Positions 34,228 to 43,238 of a stretch of DNA of 64,000 nucleotides are shown here, piece by piece. The notes under the pieces are model-generated. The model ran no database searches. It worked only from the letters and a program-made list of their open reading frames with translations, and was not told the DNA's origin. Source of the DNA: Meridianimaribacter flavus (GTDB taxonomy: Bacteria; Bacteroidota; Bacteroidia; Flavobacteriales; Flavobacteriaceae); NCBI RefSeq assembly GCF_004366715.1, contig NZ_SOQZ01000004.1:310001-374000 (forward strand), written 5' to 3'. Within the stretch, counting starts at the first letter, position 1, and each line of letters opens with the position of its first letter. The translations under genes and the position numbers were made by a program.

Positions 34228-35472
34228 TTAAATTGCTTTCGAGCTTGTAGATTTACCAATCTTATGCTTTAGAGCAATCATATCTTCACTAACTTTTCGT
34301 TCAATTACTCGTGCATAAATTTGAGTGGTTCTAATTTTTGTGTGGCCGAGTAATTTAGATACTGTTTCAATTGGAACACCGTTACTTAAGGTAATTGTAG
34401 TAGCAAACGTATGGCGTGCCATATGAAAAGTTAGATTCTTTTTTATGCCACATAAATCTGCAATCTCCTTTAAGTATGAATTTAGTTTTTGATTGGAAAT
34501 ATTAGGAAACAAAGTCTTTGTCTTTCTAGTTTTAATATGCCACCTATATTTATTCATTAAAGTTTCTGCAATTGGTAGAATTGGAATCTTTAAGCTGTTT
34601 TTAGTTTTTTGGCGTTTGGTAATTATCCATCTGTTACCATCAATACCTATACTTATATGTTCTTCAGTGAGGTTCATAACATCTATATATGATAAACCCG
34701 TATAACAGCTAAATAAGAATAAGTCTTTGACTATAGTTAAGCGCTCTATTTCAAATTCCTTTTCAATAATGGCTTGCAATTCTTCTTCACTTAAAAACTC
34801 TCGTTCATTCTTTATATATGTTGGTTTGAATTTTATAAAAGGATCTTTATCTATCCATTCCATTTTATAAGCTAGAGTAACCATCTTACGAAGTCGTTGA
34901 ATATGCTTCATCACAGTATTGTTTTCCATTGGTTTTTGATGGTCCTCTGGAACATAAGAGCGTAAATACTTTTCAAAATCAACTAAAAAGCGATAAGTCA
35001 ACTGTGATAAATAAATATCTTGATTTTTATACTTCTTGTTTAAAAACTCTTTGATGTAACGTTGTGTAGTGAAGTAGTTTTTCAATGTACCATAACTTAA
35101 TGATTCACTCATTTGAGTATTATGATAATCAACTAATGTTAGTAGTGAATATTCTTCGTTATCTTCCCCAAGAAAACGTGCCTTAATAGATTGGGCGCAA
35201 ATAAAAGCTTTTTCTTTTACTAGTTCATCATAAGCTTCGTAAACTCGATTTTTAACCAGGTCGATATATCTATTAAGTAATCGATTCTCTTGTTTATTAC
35301 CTTTTGCTTTTCCTTTTTGAGAATCCCAATCGGATATTTTTACTTTTCGTTTTAAACTGATGTTTGCACGTTTGCTATTAACAGTTATTCTTGCGTATAC
35401 AGGTGAGTAATTATTAATTGCTCTAGTTGCGTTTATCCAAAATGATAAACTGAAGGTGGTTTGTGATTGCAT
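34228..35472 (-). CDS. int: Tyrosine recombinase (IntDOT-like integrase)
   Basis: 414 residues. Arm-binding and core-binding N-terminal domains (about 1-210), then the catalytic domain. Visible: HMARHTFAT (HxxR), LLGHTKIRTTQIYARV with the nucleophilic Tyr. The first catalytic Arg is replaced by Ser in SCYTGLSYIDVMNL, as in the Bacteroides integrase IntDOT. The gene lies 230 bp from tRNA-Pro and points away from it, consistent with an element-encoded integrase at the tRNA side of the insertion. Confidence 0.93.
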   Translation of the reverse strand: MQSQTTFSLSFWINATRAINNYSPVYARITVNSKRANISLKRKVKISDWDSQKGKAKGNKQENRLLNRYIDLVKNRVYEAYDELVKEKAFICAQSIKARFLGEDNEEYSLLTLVDYHNTQMSESLSYGTLKNYFTTQRYIKEFLNKKYKNQDIYLSQLTYRFLVDFEKYLRSYVPEDHQKPMENNTVMKHIQRLRKMVTLAYKMEWIDKDPFIKFKPTYIKNEREFLSEEELQAIIEKEFEIERLTIVKDLFLFSCYTGLSYIDVMNLTEEHISIGIDGNRWIITKRQKTKNSLKIPILPIAETLMNKYRWHIKTRKTKTLFPNISNQKLNSYLKEIADLCGIKKNLTFHMARHTFATTITLSNGVPIETVSKLLGHTKIRTTQIYARVIERKVSEDMIALKHKIGKSTSSKAI

Positions 35473-35553
35473 AGTTGCCGTCTTTTAGTTAAACATTTAC
35501 TCAAGACGAAAGTCAAATCAACTATTTCAATTACATTGTTTTTATCACTTTTC

Positions 35554-35605
35554 TGGTTCACAGTCTGGGCAGGATTCGAACGTTAACCGATTTGTGAACC
35601 GAATT
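35554..35605. repeat. Sub-terminal integrase-site-like repeats, right end
   Basis: GGTTCACA (35555-35562) and TGTGAACC (35593-35600) form an 8-bp inverted repeat. The second extends to TGTGAACCGAATT (35593-35605), identical to 19097-19109. Between them GGGCAGGATTCGAAC (35567-35581) mimics the tRNA T-arm. These could be arm and core-like sites for the integrase. Confidence 0.5.
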
Positions 35606-35646
35606 AAATCATATAATATCAATTCTTATGATAGTCTAAAAACCAC

Positions 35647-35680
35647 AAAACCTTGTAAATCATACGATTTACAAGGTTTT
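35647..35680 (-). terminator. Terminator downstream of tRNA-Pro
   Basis: Perfect 15-bp stem AAAACCTTGTAAATC / GATTTACAAGGTTTT with a 4-nt loop, 23 nt past the tRNA 3' end on the minus strand. It probably ends the tRNA transcript after integration and belongs to the element. Confidence 0.75.
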
Positions 35681-35702
35681 AGTTTCTAATGGTATTCATT
35701 TT

Positions 35703-35719
35703 AGTCGGGGTGGCAGGAT
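35703..35719. other. Right attachment site (tRNA side)
   Basis: AGTCGGGGTGGCAGGAT, covering the last 15 bases of tRNA-Pro plus two. Identical to 19022-19038. Confidence 0.75.
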
Positions 35720-35779
35720 TCGAACCTGCGACCTCCGCGTCCCAAACGCGGCGCGATAACCGGGCTACGCTACACCCCG
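35705..35779 (-). tRNA. tRNA-Pro (TGG)
   Basis: 75 nt with a 7-bp acceptor stem CGGGGTG/CACCCCG, A as discriminator, anticodon stem CCGCG/CGCGG around TTTGGGA (anticodon TGG), and T-arm GCAGG-TTCGAAT-CCTGC. No CCA is encoded. It is intact after insertion of the element at its 3' end. Confidence 0.96.
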
Positions 35780-35805
35780 AATCTTGGTTATCATTTTTAG
35801 GACTG

Positions 35806-35813
35806 CAAATATA
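35806..35813 (-). promoter_or_regulatory. tRNA-Pro promoter -7 element
   Basis: On the minus strand it reads TATATTTG (TAnnTTTG), 26 nt upstream of the tRNA 5' end. Confidence 0.6.
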
Positions 35814-35873
35814 TACCTTTTTTTAAAAACTGACACATTTTATCATTAAATTTAAGCTCAAAATCATTTTTAT

Positions 35874-36980
35874 ATGAAATTTAAAAAACAGTACATGCTT
35901 TTTATAGCATTGCTAGGTGTTTTTGCTTGCGCTCAAGATAAAAATCCCGTAAACACAAACCACGATTACGAACTAGTTGTAAAAGAACTTAATATACCTT
36001 GGGGATTTGCATTTTTACCTGATAAATCAATGTTAATTACTGAAAAAAGTGGTGAACTCATTCATTTTAAAAATGGTCAAAAAACTACTATCTCTGGTTT
36101 ACCGGAAATATATGTAAGAGGTCAAGGAGGTTTATTGGACATTTGTTTACATCCTGAGTATAAAGATAACGGTTGGATTTATTTCACTTATGCATCTCCT
36201 GAAGGAGAAGAAAAAGGAGGCAATACAGCCTTAATGAGAGCAAAACTAAAAAACAATACTTTAGTTGATAAACAACTATTGTACAAAGCTAGTCCTAATA
36301 CAACAAGAGGTCAACATTTTGGTTCAAGAATAGTTTTTGACAACCAAGGGTATTTATATTTTACTATTGGCGAACGTGGAGATAGAGATACAAATCCACA
36401 AGACATAACAAAAGATTGCGGTAAAGTTTATAGGTTAAATAGTGATGGGTCAATCCCAATAGATAATCCGTTTGTAAACACACCTAACGCAAAACCTGCA
36501 ATTTTTTCCTATGGTCATAGAAATCCGCAAGGTATGGTTTTACACTATGAAACTGGTGAAATATGGACTCATGAGCATGGTCCTAGAGGAGGAGACGAAA
36601 TCAATATTATAAAATCTGGAAAAAATTACGGATGGCCAGTTATAAGTTATGGCATCAATTATAGTGGAACAAAATTTACTGACATTACCGAAAAAGAAGG
36701 CATGGAACAACCCTTTCATTATTGGGATCCTTCAATTGCTCCTAGCGGAATGGCTTTTATAACTAGCGATAAATATCCTGGTTGGAAAGGAGACCTTCTA
36801 GTTGGTTCATTAAAATTCCAATATCTTGATAAATGTGTCATCAAAGATGGTAAAGTAATTAAAGAAGAACGTCTTTTAGACAACTTAGGTCGTGTGCGTT
36901 CAATAAATCAAGGACCAGACGGTTACATTTATGTAGGCATTGAAAACTTAGGAATTGTAAAACTGTTACCAAAAAAATGA
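35874..36980 (+). CDS. PQQ-dependent aldose sugar dehydrogenase (soluble GDH family), lipoprotein
   Basis: 368 residues, lipobox-like GVFACAQ with Cys19. The beta-propeller is of the YliI/soluble glucose dehydrogenase type: LNIPWGFAFLPDKSMLITEKSG, GGLLDICLHPEYKDNGWIYFTY, GQHFGSRIVFDNQGYLYFTIGERG, GHRNPQGMVLHYETGEIWTHEHGPRGGDEIN. The His of RGQHFGS and Arg/His of YGHRNPQG are the usual catalytic/PQQ residues. Its stop overlaps the start of a c-type cytochrome, its likely electron acceptor. Confidence 0.9.
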   Translation: MKFKKQYMLFIALLGVFACAQDKNPVNTNHDYELVVKELNIPWGFAFLPDKSMLITEKSGELIHFKNGQKTTISGLPEIYVRGQGGLLDICLHPEYKDNGWIYFTYASPEGEEKGGNTALMRAKLKNNTLVDKQLLYKASPNTTRGQHFGSRIVFDNQGYLYFTIGERGDRDTNPQDITKDCGKVYRLNSDGSIPIDNPFVNTPNAKPAIFSYGHRNPQGMVLHYETGEIWTHEHGPRGGDEINIIKSGKNYGWPVISYGINYSGTKFTDITEKEGMEQPFHYWDPSIAPSGMAFITSDKYPGWKGDLLVGSLKFQYLDKCVIKDGKVIKEERLLDNLGRVRSINQGPDGYIYVGIENLGIVKLLPKK

Positions 36981-37393
36981 TAAAAACCAAACCACTATTA
37001 TTTATTATAGCTTTAGCTACATTAACGTTGTGCAATAGCAAGAAAGAAGATAAAAGCCCAGAAATACAAGAAAGTATACAACGTGGTTCCGAAGTGTACA
37101 ACGACTTTTGTATGGCTTGCCATTTACCAAACGGACAAGGTGTACCACGCACATTTCCGCCTTTGGCGAAATCGGATTATTTAATGAACAAAAGAGCTGA
37201 AAGTATAAAAGCTATTAAGTACGGACAAAAAGGAAAAATAACAGTTAATGGTGTTGAATATGATAATGTAATGACACCTTTAGGACTAAGCGACCAAGAA
37301 GTTGCCGATGTAATGAATTACATTACAAACTCTTGGGGAAACACCAATAATAAAATGATTACCGAAGATGAAGTTTCAAAAATTCAGCCTTAA
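36977..37393 (+). CDS. Class I cytochrome c
   Basis: 138 residues; a hydrophobic export segment (MIKTKPLLFIIALATLTLC) may be a lipobox with Cys19. One heme site CMACH and a distal Met region (YDNVMTPLG). Coupled by a 4-bp overlap to the sugar dehydrogenase, so it probably takes its electrons in the periplasm. Confidence 0.9.
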   Translation: MIKTKPLLFIIALATLTLCNSKKEDKSPEIQESIQRGSEVYNDFCMACHLPNGQGVPRTFPPLAKSDYLMNKRAESIKAIKYGQKGKITVNGVEYDNVMTPLGLSDQEVADVMNYITNSWGNTNNKMITEDEVSKIQP

Positions 37394-37439
37394 TTTTTCT
37401 TGTAAATACTTAAATTTGCCTAAATTCTAAACAAAAAAT

Positions 37440-38045
37440 ATGCTCATTATAGGAATCGCAGGAGGAACAGGTTGTGGTAAAACAACTGTGGTTAATCAAA
37501 TATTAGCTCAACTTCCCGAAGGTGAAGTTGGGGTCATCTCTCAAGACTCATATTACAAAGACACGTCTCATTTGAGTTATGACGAACGAGTAAAAATCAA
37601 TTTTGACCATCCTCGTTCTATCGATTTTGAACTTTTGGAAGAACACCTTAAAGAGTTAAAAAAAGGAAATACAATAGATCAACCTGTATACTCTTTTGTA
37701 AAACATAACAGAACAGGTGATGTTGTAAAAACCAAACCAAGAAAAGTGATGATTGTTGAGGGTATTCTTATCCTTACCAATCCTGAATTGAGAGACATGT
37801 TTGATATAAAAATATTTGTGCATGCTGATAGTGATGAACGTCTTATACGTCGTTTAAAACGAGATATTTCTGAAAGAGGAAGAGACATTGACGAAGTATT
37901 ATCGCGTTACCAAAACACATTAAAACCTATGCATCAGCAATTTATAGAACCTATGAAAGAGTATGCTGACATTATCATACCAAACAATAAGTACAATACT
38001 GTAGCAGTTGATATAGTTAAAACTATTATTAATCAACGCTTGTAG
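37440..38045 (+). CDS. udk: Uridine kinase
   Basis: 201 residues. P-loop GGTGCGKTT near the start, SQDSYYKDTSHLSYDER, NFDHPRSIDFELLEEHL, and DSDERLIRRLKRDISERGRD (lid region) are all typical. Phosphorylates uridine/cytidine in pyrimidine salvage. It is followed after 6 bp by a FtsB-like gene. Confidence 0.95.
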   Translation: MLIIGIAGGTGCGKTTVVNQILAQLPEGEVGVISQDSYYKDTSHLSYDERVKINFDHPRSIDFELLEEHLKELKKGNTIDQPVYSFVKHNRTGDVVKTKPRKVMIVEGILILTNPELRDMFDIKIFVHADSDERLIRRLKRDISERGRDIDEVLSRYQNTLKPMHQQFIEPMKEYADIIIPNNKYNTVAVDIVKTIINQRL

Positions 38046-38051
38046 CTTACA

Positions 38052-38381
38052 ATGCCAAAAAAGAAAAACATAAAATATTTAAAACCTTTCAAAAATCTTT
38101 TTGTAATCATACTTGTGCCTTTTGCAATATGGATGCTGTTTTTTGACACTAACTCCTTTTTAATTCATCATGAATTAAATTCAGAAATGGAGGATTTAGA
38201 AAACGAAAAAGAATATTATAAAAAGGAAATTGAAAAAGACAATAAAGCTATTAAAGAGCTAAAAACCGAAGAAGGTATTGAAAAACTAGCTCGAGAAAAA
38301 TACTATATGAAAAAGGAAAATGAAGAGATTTATATCATTGAGTATGAAGATAGCTTAGCAAAACAGAGTAATGAAAAATAA
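38052..38381 (+). CDS. Septum formation initiator (FtsB/DivIC-like)
   Basis: 109 residues with one membrane helix (about 14-32, FVIILVPFAIWMLFFDTNSF) and a coiled coil (about 45-80, EDLENEKEYYKKEIEKDNKAIK), followed by the family tail EGIEKLAREKYYMKKENEEIYII. Divisome component linking to FtsL/FtsQ. Overlaps the next gene by 11 bp. Confidence 0.88.
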   Translation: MPKKKNIKYLKPFKNLFVIILVPFAIWMLFFDTNSFLIHHELNSEMEDLENEKEYYKKEIEKDNKAIKELKTEEGIEKLAREKYYMKKENEEIYIIEYEDSLAKQSNEK

Positions 38382-39744
38382 TCCGTTATTTTCCACCTTT
38401 GATGGTGTCTCATCAAAGCAATGGAAGCAAAAAATTCAAGCTGACCTTAAAGGTGCTGATTATAATGATACACTAATATGGAAATCAAACGAAGGCATTG
38501 ATGTAAGACCATTTTATCATGCTGATGAGTTTGATGCACTTCCTGAAATTTCAGATGCTGAAGCAACACAATGGCACATTTGCCAAACTATTTTTGTTGC
38601 TGACACTAAGAAATCCAACGAAAAAGCTATTGATGCACTTTCTAGAGGAGCCGAAAGCATCAAGTTTATTATTCCTAACACTAAAATAAACTTAGAAGAA
38701 CTCCTCAAATCAATTGACACCAACACTACGCTACTCTATTTTGAATTACAGTTTTTAGATACTGAATACGTTACTGAAATCCTCAGCAAAACTTCAAAAG
38801 ACAAGGTTTATATCCTAACAGATATTATTGGTCAATTAGCAAGAACTGGCAATTGGTTTAAAGACTTAAAAACCGATCATTCTATTTTTGAAAGTATTGT
38901 AAAAAGTACCAATTCTTTAAGTGTTGATGTTGCTTTATATCAAAATTCTGGAGCAACTATTGTGCAACAATTAGCATATGCGCTAGCACATGTTAATGAA
39001 TATTTCAATCATCTTGATGCACTACTTTCAACTGAAGCAAAAAAAGAATTCAACATTGTTTTTAATGTTTCAGTAGGCACAAATTATTTCTTTGAGATTG
39101 CCAAACTTCGTGCTTTAAGGTTATTGTTTTCAACACTTGCCGAAGCTTTCAATTTTAATCCACAGTGTCACATTTTTGCTACACCTACAAAGCGCAATAA
39201 AACGCTTTATGATTACAACACCAATATGCTACGTACTACAACAGAGTGTATGAGTGCAATTCTTGGTGGCGCAAATTCGGTATGCAATTTACCTTATGAT
39301 GCTATTTATCATAAAGACAACGAATTTGGAGAGCGAATCTCGAGAAATCAGTTATTAGTTTTAAAGCACGAAAGTTACTTTGACAAAGTCAATAATCCTG
39401 CCGATGGTAATTATTATGTAGAAACGTTAACTGAGCAAATTTCAGAAAAAGCCTTAGCATTATTTAAAGATATAGAAAGTAATGGTGGGTTTTTAAACCA
39501 ACTTAAAGAAGGTACTATTCAACGTAAAATAAAAGAAAGTGCTACTAAAGAACAAGAAGATTTTAATGCTAACAAACTCATTTTATTAGGAACAAACAAG
39601 CATCCAAACCCAAACGATAAAATGAAGCACGAGCTTGAGCTATATCCTTTTGTAAAACACAATCCTGTAAAAACACTTATTGCCCCAATAATTGAAAACA
39701 GATTAGCTGAGTCAATGGAACAAGAACGAATTAATAATGAATAA
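38371..39744 (+). CDS. mutA: Methylmalonyl-CoA mutase small subunit
   Basis: 457 residues, homologous to the mutase barrel (RTTTECMSAILGGANSVCNLPYD, RISRNQLLVLKHESYFDKVNNPADGNYYVETLTEQI) but without a cobalamin-binding domain or complete active site, as usual for the beta subunit. It pairs with the large subunit at 41045-43201; two lipoprotein genes lie between. Converts succinyl-CoA and methylmalonyl-CoA with the large subunit. Confidence 0.93.
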   Translation: MKNNPLFSTFDGVSSKQWKQKIQADLKGADYNDTLIWKSNEGIDVRPFYHADEFDALPEISDAEATQWHICQTIFVADTKKSNEKAIDALSRGAESIKFIIPNTKINLEELLKSIDTNTTLLYFELQFLDTEYVTEILSKTSKDKVYILTDIIGQLARTGNWFKDLKTDHSIFESIVKSTNSLSVDVALYQNSGATIVQQLAYALAHVNEYFNHLDALLSTEAKKEFNIVFNVSVGTNYFFEIAKLRALRLLFSTLAEAFNFNPQCHIFATPTKRNKTLYDYNTNMLRTTTECMSAILGGANSVCNLPYDAIYHKDNEFGERISRNQLLVLKHESYFDKVNNPADGNYYVETLTEQISEKALALFKDIESNGGFLNQLKEGTIQRKIKESATKEQEDFNANKLILLGTNKHPNPNDKMKHELELYPFVKHNPVKTLIAPIIENRLAESMEQERINNE

Positions 39745-39754
39745 ACACAACATC

Positions 39755-40423
39755 ATGAAGTTTAAATTAATTATTACATGCCTTATTGCAAGTTTAGTAT
39801 TGTGGAACTGTAAGCAAGAACCAAAAACACCTGAAGTAGATTACAAATATGCTAACAACAACGAATTAAAAGACTGCAAAAGCAAAGACTCTCTTCTACT
39901 TAACGAAGCATTAATGTCTTTTGAAAAAGATTTAATAAACGCTTACGATCCAAAAACCCAAAGTCCAAACAGGTCTTATGTTAGGTTTTTAAGCGATGTA
40001 AGAGTTAATAAAGTTAATTATATAGCTATCACATCAAAACACACAAAAGAACTGTTTGAAGCTTTAAAATCTAAATCCGATTTATGGAATACTAAAGAGG
40101 GTGATTATACTTTAAACTACGCTAACCCTTTAGTCGCTTGTATTGCTTCTAATATGCAAGAAGGTGATTTAAAAATTACTTTCAATGCTTTAGTTGACAC
40201 TAATAGTATGAGCTACAGAATGTATAGCGAAGAATTAAGACGAAACACCATAAGCATAACAAAAGACAAGTATTTAGCTCTTTTTGTAGCATTAGATTTA
40301 TACTATGCTAAACTATTTGGTGTAGACTTTAACAAACAACCAGAAGCAAACATAGATTTCAATAAGAAACCTGTAAAAAAAGAAATTGAATCAAAAGATT
40401 CGCATGAAGGTCACAACCATTAA
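39755..40423 (+). CDS. Hypothetical lipoprotein (222 aa)
   Basis: About 222 residues from the ATG at 39755 (MKFKLIITCLIASLVLWNC), lipobox Cys19; an ATG at 39737 is also in frame. Mature part unrecognised, helical, ends in a His-rich tail (DSHEGHNH). Encoded between the two mutase subunit genes and overlapping the next lipoprotein gene. Function unknown. Confidence 0.7.
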   Translation: MKFKLIITCLIASLVLWNCKQEPKTPEVDYKYANNNELKDCKSKDSLLLNEALMSFEKDLINAYDPKTQSPNRSYVRFLSDVRVNKVNYIAITSKHTKELFEALKSKSDLWNTKEGDYTLNYANPLVACIASNMQEGDLKITFNALVDTNSMSYRMYSEELRRNTISITKDKYLALFVALDLYYAKLFGVDFNKQPEANIDFNKKPVKKEIESKDSHEGHNH

Positions 40424-41045
40424 AATAACAGTATTATTACTTGTTGTAGTAACATTTCAATCGTGTCTTAATGTTGCCAATGACGTCAAAAGCTGGATAG
40501 AATTAAATGCTGAAGACGAAATTTTTGGTAAATACCACATGCTTGAAGACGATGGCATAAAAATATATCTACCTGATGTTTTTAAACGTTACTCATCAGT
40601 AGAGTATCAACAATTACTAGATTCTTTAGCCACAAAAAAAGACTATGAGTACGAGTCTAAAAGGCTAAAGTCCATGAGAGAACTGGAAGGTAATTTGTAT
40701 TTATATTTTGATGAAACCACGCGTTCTACCTATAGTATAAATACAATGCCTTATATGCCACTTTACAAGAGAGACGCTCAATATTTATTAGGAATGATAC
40801 GTCTTGGCAATGAAAGAGTAGCTGAAAACACCGATTTAAAATTCACTAAAATCACAGCCAAGTATAATGCTAGTAATGGTCCGCAAATTTTCAAAGTTGT
40901 ACACAGAATTGATAATGAAGCTACACAAACCTCAACCTTTAGTACAACTTATATTATTTCGTCTAATCACAAAACGGTCTTCATTAATCTAACCACACCT
41001 TTTGACGTCTATTTTGACCCATTTCTTCAAAAAATGATTTTATAA
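40404..41045 (+). CDS. Hypothetical lipoprotein (213 aa)
   Basis: About 213 residues from the ATG at 40404 ([21 protein letters not shown]), lipobox Cys21. Soluble part mixed alpha/beta, with [21 protein letters not shown] and [19 protein letters not shown]. Ends with one-base overlap to the mutase large subunit gene. Conserved position between mutA and mutB is typical of flavobacteria, but its role is unknown. Confidence 0.72.
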   Translation: MKVTTIKITVLLLVVVTFQSCLNVANDVKSWIELNAEDEIFGKYHMLEDDGIKIYLPDVFKRYSSVEYQQLLDSLATKKDYEYESKRLKSMRELEGNLYLYFDETTRSTYSINTMPYMPLYKRDAQYLLGMIRLGNERVAENTDLKFTKITAKYNASNGPQIFKVVHRIDNEATQTSTFSTTYIISSNHKTVFINLTTPFDVYFDPFLQKMIL

Positions 41046-43201
41046 TGTCTAGAAAAAATATTCAACATATTACCTTAAAGAATCAAAAGCCAAGAACCAA
41101 GAACCAAGATTCTCTTCCTTTGGGAGAGATTTCCGAAGGACAGAGAGGGCTTTTTACGACTGCGGAAAATATAAATGTTCAGTCAACATACTCTAAAGAT
41201 GACCTTAAAAATGTTGAACATCTAAATTTTGTGGCTGGAATAGCTCCAAACCTTCGTGGTCCATACAGCACAATGTATGTTCGAAGACCATGGACTATTC
41301 GTCAATATGCAGGATTTTCAACAGCAGAAGAAAGTAACGCTTTTTACAGACGTAATCTTGCTGCAGGTCAAAAAGGATTGTCTGTAGCCTTCGATTTGGC
41401 TACACATCGTGGATATGATAGTGACCACGAACGTGTTGTTGGAGATGTTGGAAAAGCAGGAGTTGCTATTGATAGTGTTGAGGACATGAAAATTCTCTTT
41501 GATCAAATTCCGCTAGACAAGATGAGTGTATCTATGACCATGAATGGTGCTGTACTACCAATTATGGCATTTTATATTGTTGCTGCCGAAGAACAAGGTG
41601 TAAAACCTGAACAGTTAGCTGGTACTATTCAAAATGACATTTTAAAGGAGTTTATGGTAAGAAACACTTACATCTATCCTCCTACACCATCCATGAAAAT
41701 CATTTCAGATATTTTTGAATATACCAGCAAAAACATGCCTAAGTTCAATAGTATCAGTATTTCTGGATACCACATGCAAGAAGCTGGAGCTACTTGTGAT
41801 ATTGAATTGGCTTACACTTTAGCTGATGGATTAGAATACATTAGAAAAGGGCTTGATGCAGGAATGGATATTGACACCTTTGCTCCACGATTGTCGTTCT
41901 TTTGGGCCATTGGGATGAATCATTTTATGGAAATTGCCAAAATGCGTGCTGCAAGAATGCTTTGGGCTAAATTGGTAAAACAATTCAATCCTAAAAATTC
42001 AAAATCTTTAGCATTACGAACCCATTGTCAAACCAGTGGCTGGAGTTTAACAGAGCAAGATCCATTTAATAATGTAGCACGAACAACTATTGAAGCTGCT
42101 GCTGCTGCTTTTGGTGGCACACAAAGTTTACATACCAATGCATTGGATGAAGCTATTGCATTACCAACAGATTTTTCGGCTAGAATTGCACGTAACACAC
42201 AAATATTTTTACAAGAAGAAACCCATATTACGAAAACTGTTGATCCTTGGGCAGGAAGCTATTATGTTGAAAAATTAACACATGACATTGCTCAAAAGGC
42301 ATGGGAACTGATTGAAGAAGTTGAAGCATTAGGCGGAATGACAAAAGCTATTGAAGCTGGTATTCCTAAAATTAGAATTGAAGAAGCTGCTGCACGAAAG
42401 CAAGCTCGAATTGATTCTGGTCAAGACATTATAGTTGGTGTAAACAAATATAGATTACAAGAAGAAGATCCAATCGCTACACTTGAAGTTGACAACCAAA
42501 TTGTACGCAACTCCCAAATAGAACGCTTAAAAGCCATTAAAGCAGAAAGAAATACCGGAAAAGTACAAGCAGCATTATCAAAATTAACTGAAGTTGCTAA
42601 AACAGGACAAGAAAATTTATTAGCTTTAGCTGTAGAAGCAGCTCGAGAACGAGCAACTTTAGGAGAAATAAGTGATGCTTTAGAAGCTGCTTTTGGTCGC
42701 TATAAAGCGCAAATTAAATCATTTAGTGGTGTGTATAGTAAAGAAATAAAAGACGACGAATCCTTTAAAAAAGCTAAAGAATTAGCTGATAAATTTGCTG
42801 AACAAGATGGACGACGTCCTCGTATTATGATAGCAAAAATGGGACAAGATGGTCATGATCGTGGTGCAAAAGTTGTTGCTACAGGTTATGCCGATGTTGG
42901 TTTTGATGTAGATATTGGTCCACTGTTTCAAACACCACAAGAAGCCGCTAAACAAGCTGTAGAAAATGATGTACATATTTTAGGTGTATCTAGTTTAGCT
43001 GCTGGACATAAAACTTTAGTGCCACAAGTTATTGAAGCACTTAAAAGTTATGGTCGTGATGATATTATGGTAATTGTTGGAGGTGTGATACCAAAACAAG
43101 ACTATCAATATTTATTTGATGCAGGAGCTGTGGCTGTTTTTGGACCTGGAACAAAAATTAGTGATGCTGCTATAAAGATTTTGGAGATTTTGATTGATTA
43201 A
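41045..43201 (+). CDS. mutB: Methylmalonyl-CoA mutase large subunit
   Basis: 718 residues. Catalytic barrel: [58 protein letters not shown]-terminal cobalamin domain with [10 protein letters not shown] (DxHxxG, His binds cobalt) and GGVIPKQDY. Residues about 12-41 contain a low-complexity stretch ([20 protein letters not shown]) that is encoded by dispersed repeats inserted in frame between the N-terminal arm and the substrate-channel region. The family normally starts near [14 protein letters not shown]. Confidence 0.95.
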   Translation: MSRKNIQHITLKNQKPRTKNQDSLPLGEISEGQRGLFTTAENINVQSTYSKDDLKNVEHLNFVAGIAPNLRGPYSTMYVRRPWTIRQYAGFSTAEESNAFYRRNLAAGQKGLSVAFDLATHRGYDSDHERVVGDVGKAGVAIDSVEDMKILFDQIPLDKMSVSMTMNGAVLPIMAFYIVAAEEQGVKPEQLAGTIQNDILKEFMVRNTYIYPPTPSMKIISDIFEYTSKNMPKFNSISISGYHMQEAGATCDIELAYTLADGLEYIRKGLDAGMDIDTFAPRLSFFWAIGMNHFMEIAKMRAARMLWAKLVKQFNPKNSKSLALRTHCQTSGWSLTEQDPFNNVARTTIEAAAAAFGGTQSLHTNALDEAIALPTDFSARIARNTQIFLQEETHITKTVDPWAGSYYVEKLTHDIAQKAWELIEEVEALGGMTKAIEAGIPKIRIEEAAARKQARIDSGQDIIVGVNKYRLQEEDPIATLEVDNQIVRNSQIERLKAIKAERNTGKVQAALSKLTEVAKTGQENLLALAVEAARERATLGEISDALEAAFGRYKAQIKSFSGVYSKEIKDDESFKKAKELADKFAEQDGRRPRIMIAKMGQDGHDRGAKVVATGYADVGFDVDIGPLFQTPQEAAKQAVENDVHILGVSSLAAGHKTLVPQVIEALKSYGRDDIMVIVGGVIPKQDYQYLFDAGAVAVFGPGTKISDAAIKILEILID
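41078..41160 (+). repeat. Dispersed repeats within mutB
   Basis: Contains tandem AGAACCA/AAGAACCAAG units followed by TCCTTTGGGAGAGATTTCCG and AGGACAGAGAGGGCTTTT. Both resemble intergenic repeats of Bacteroidota genomes (from memory). Coding frame is kept. Confidence 0.5.
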
Positions 43202-43238
43202 TACTTATATTTGATTTCTAACTTATATTAATCAACTA

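Larger units (their letters stand above)
19022..35719. mobile_element. Integrative element at tRNA-Pro(TGG), about 16.7 kb, carrying a Wadjet system
   Basis: Bounded by a 17-bp direct repeat of the tRNA-Pro 3' end. A tyrosine recombinase gene is next to the tRNA, and sub-terminal direct repeats TGTGAACCGAATT lie at 19097-19109 and 35593-35605. Cargo: an unknown four-gene module, JetABCD, an ATPase/winged-helix/HTH set, an RteC-like regulator and a UvrA-like resistance-type operon. No relaxase, coupling protein or conjugation genes are present, so it is not self-transmissible; it is probably a mobilisable or phage-satellite-like island. No integrity test is possible from sequence alone. Confidence 0.75.

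Noticed and set aside
35567-35581. Second tRNA-like fragment GGGCAGGATTCGAAC near the integrase
   Set aside because: It matches only the T-arm part with substitutions and cannot fold as a tRNA; kept as a possible integrase core-like site, not as a gene or boundary.
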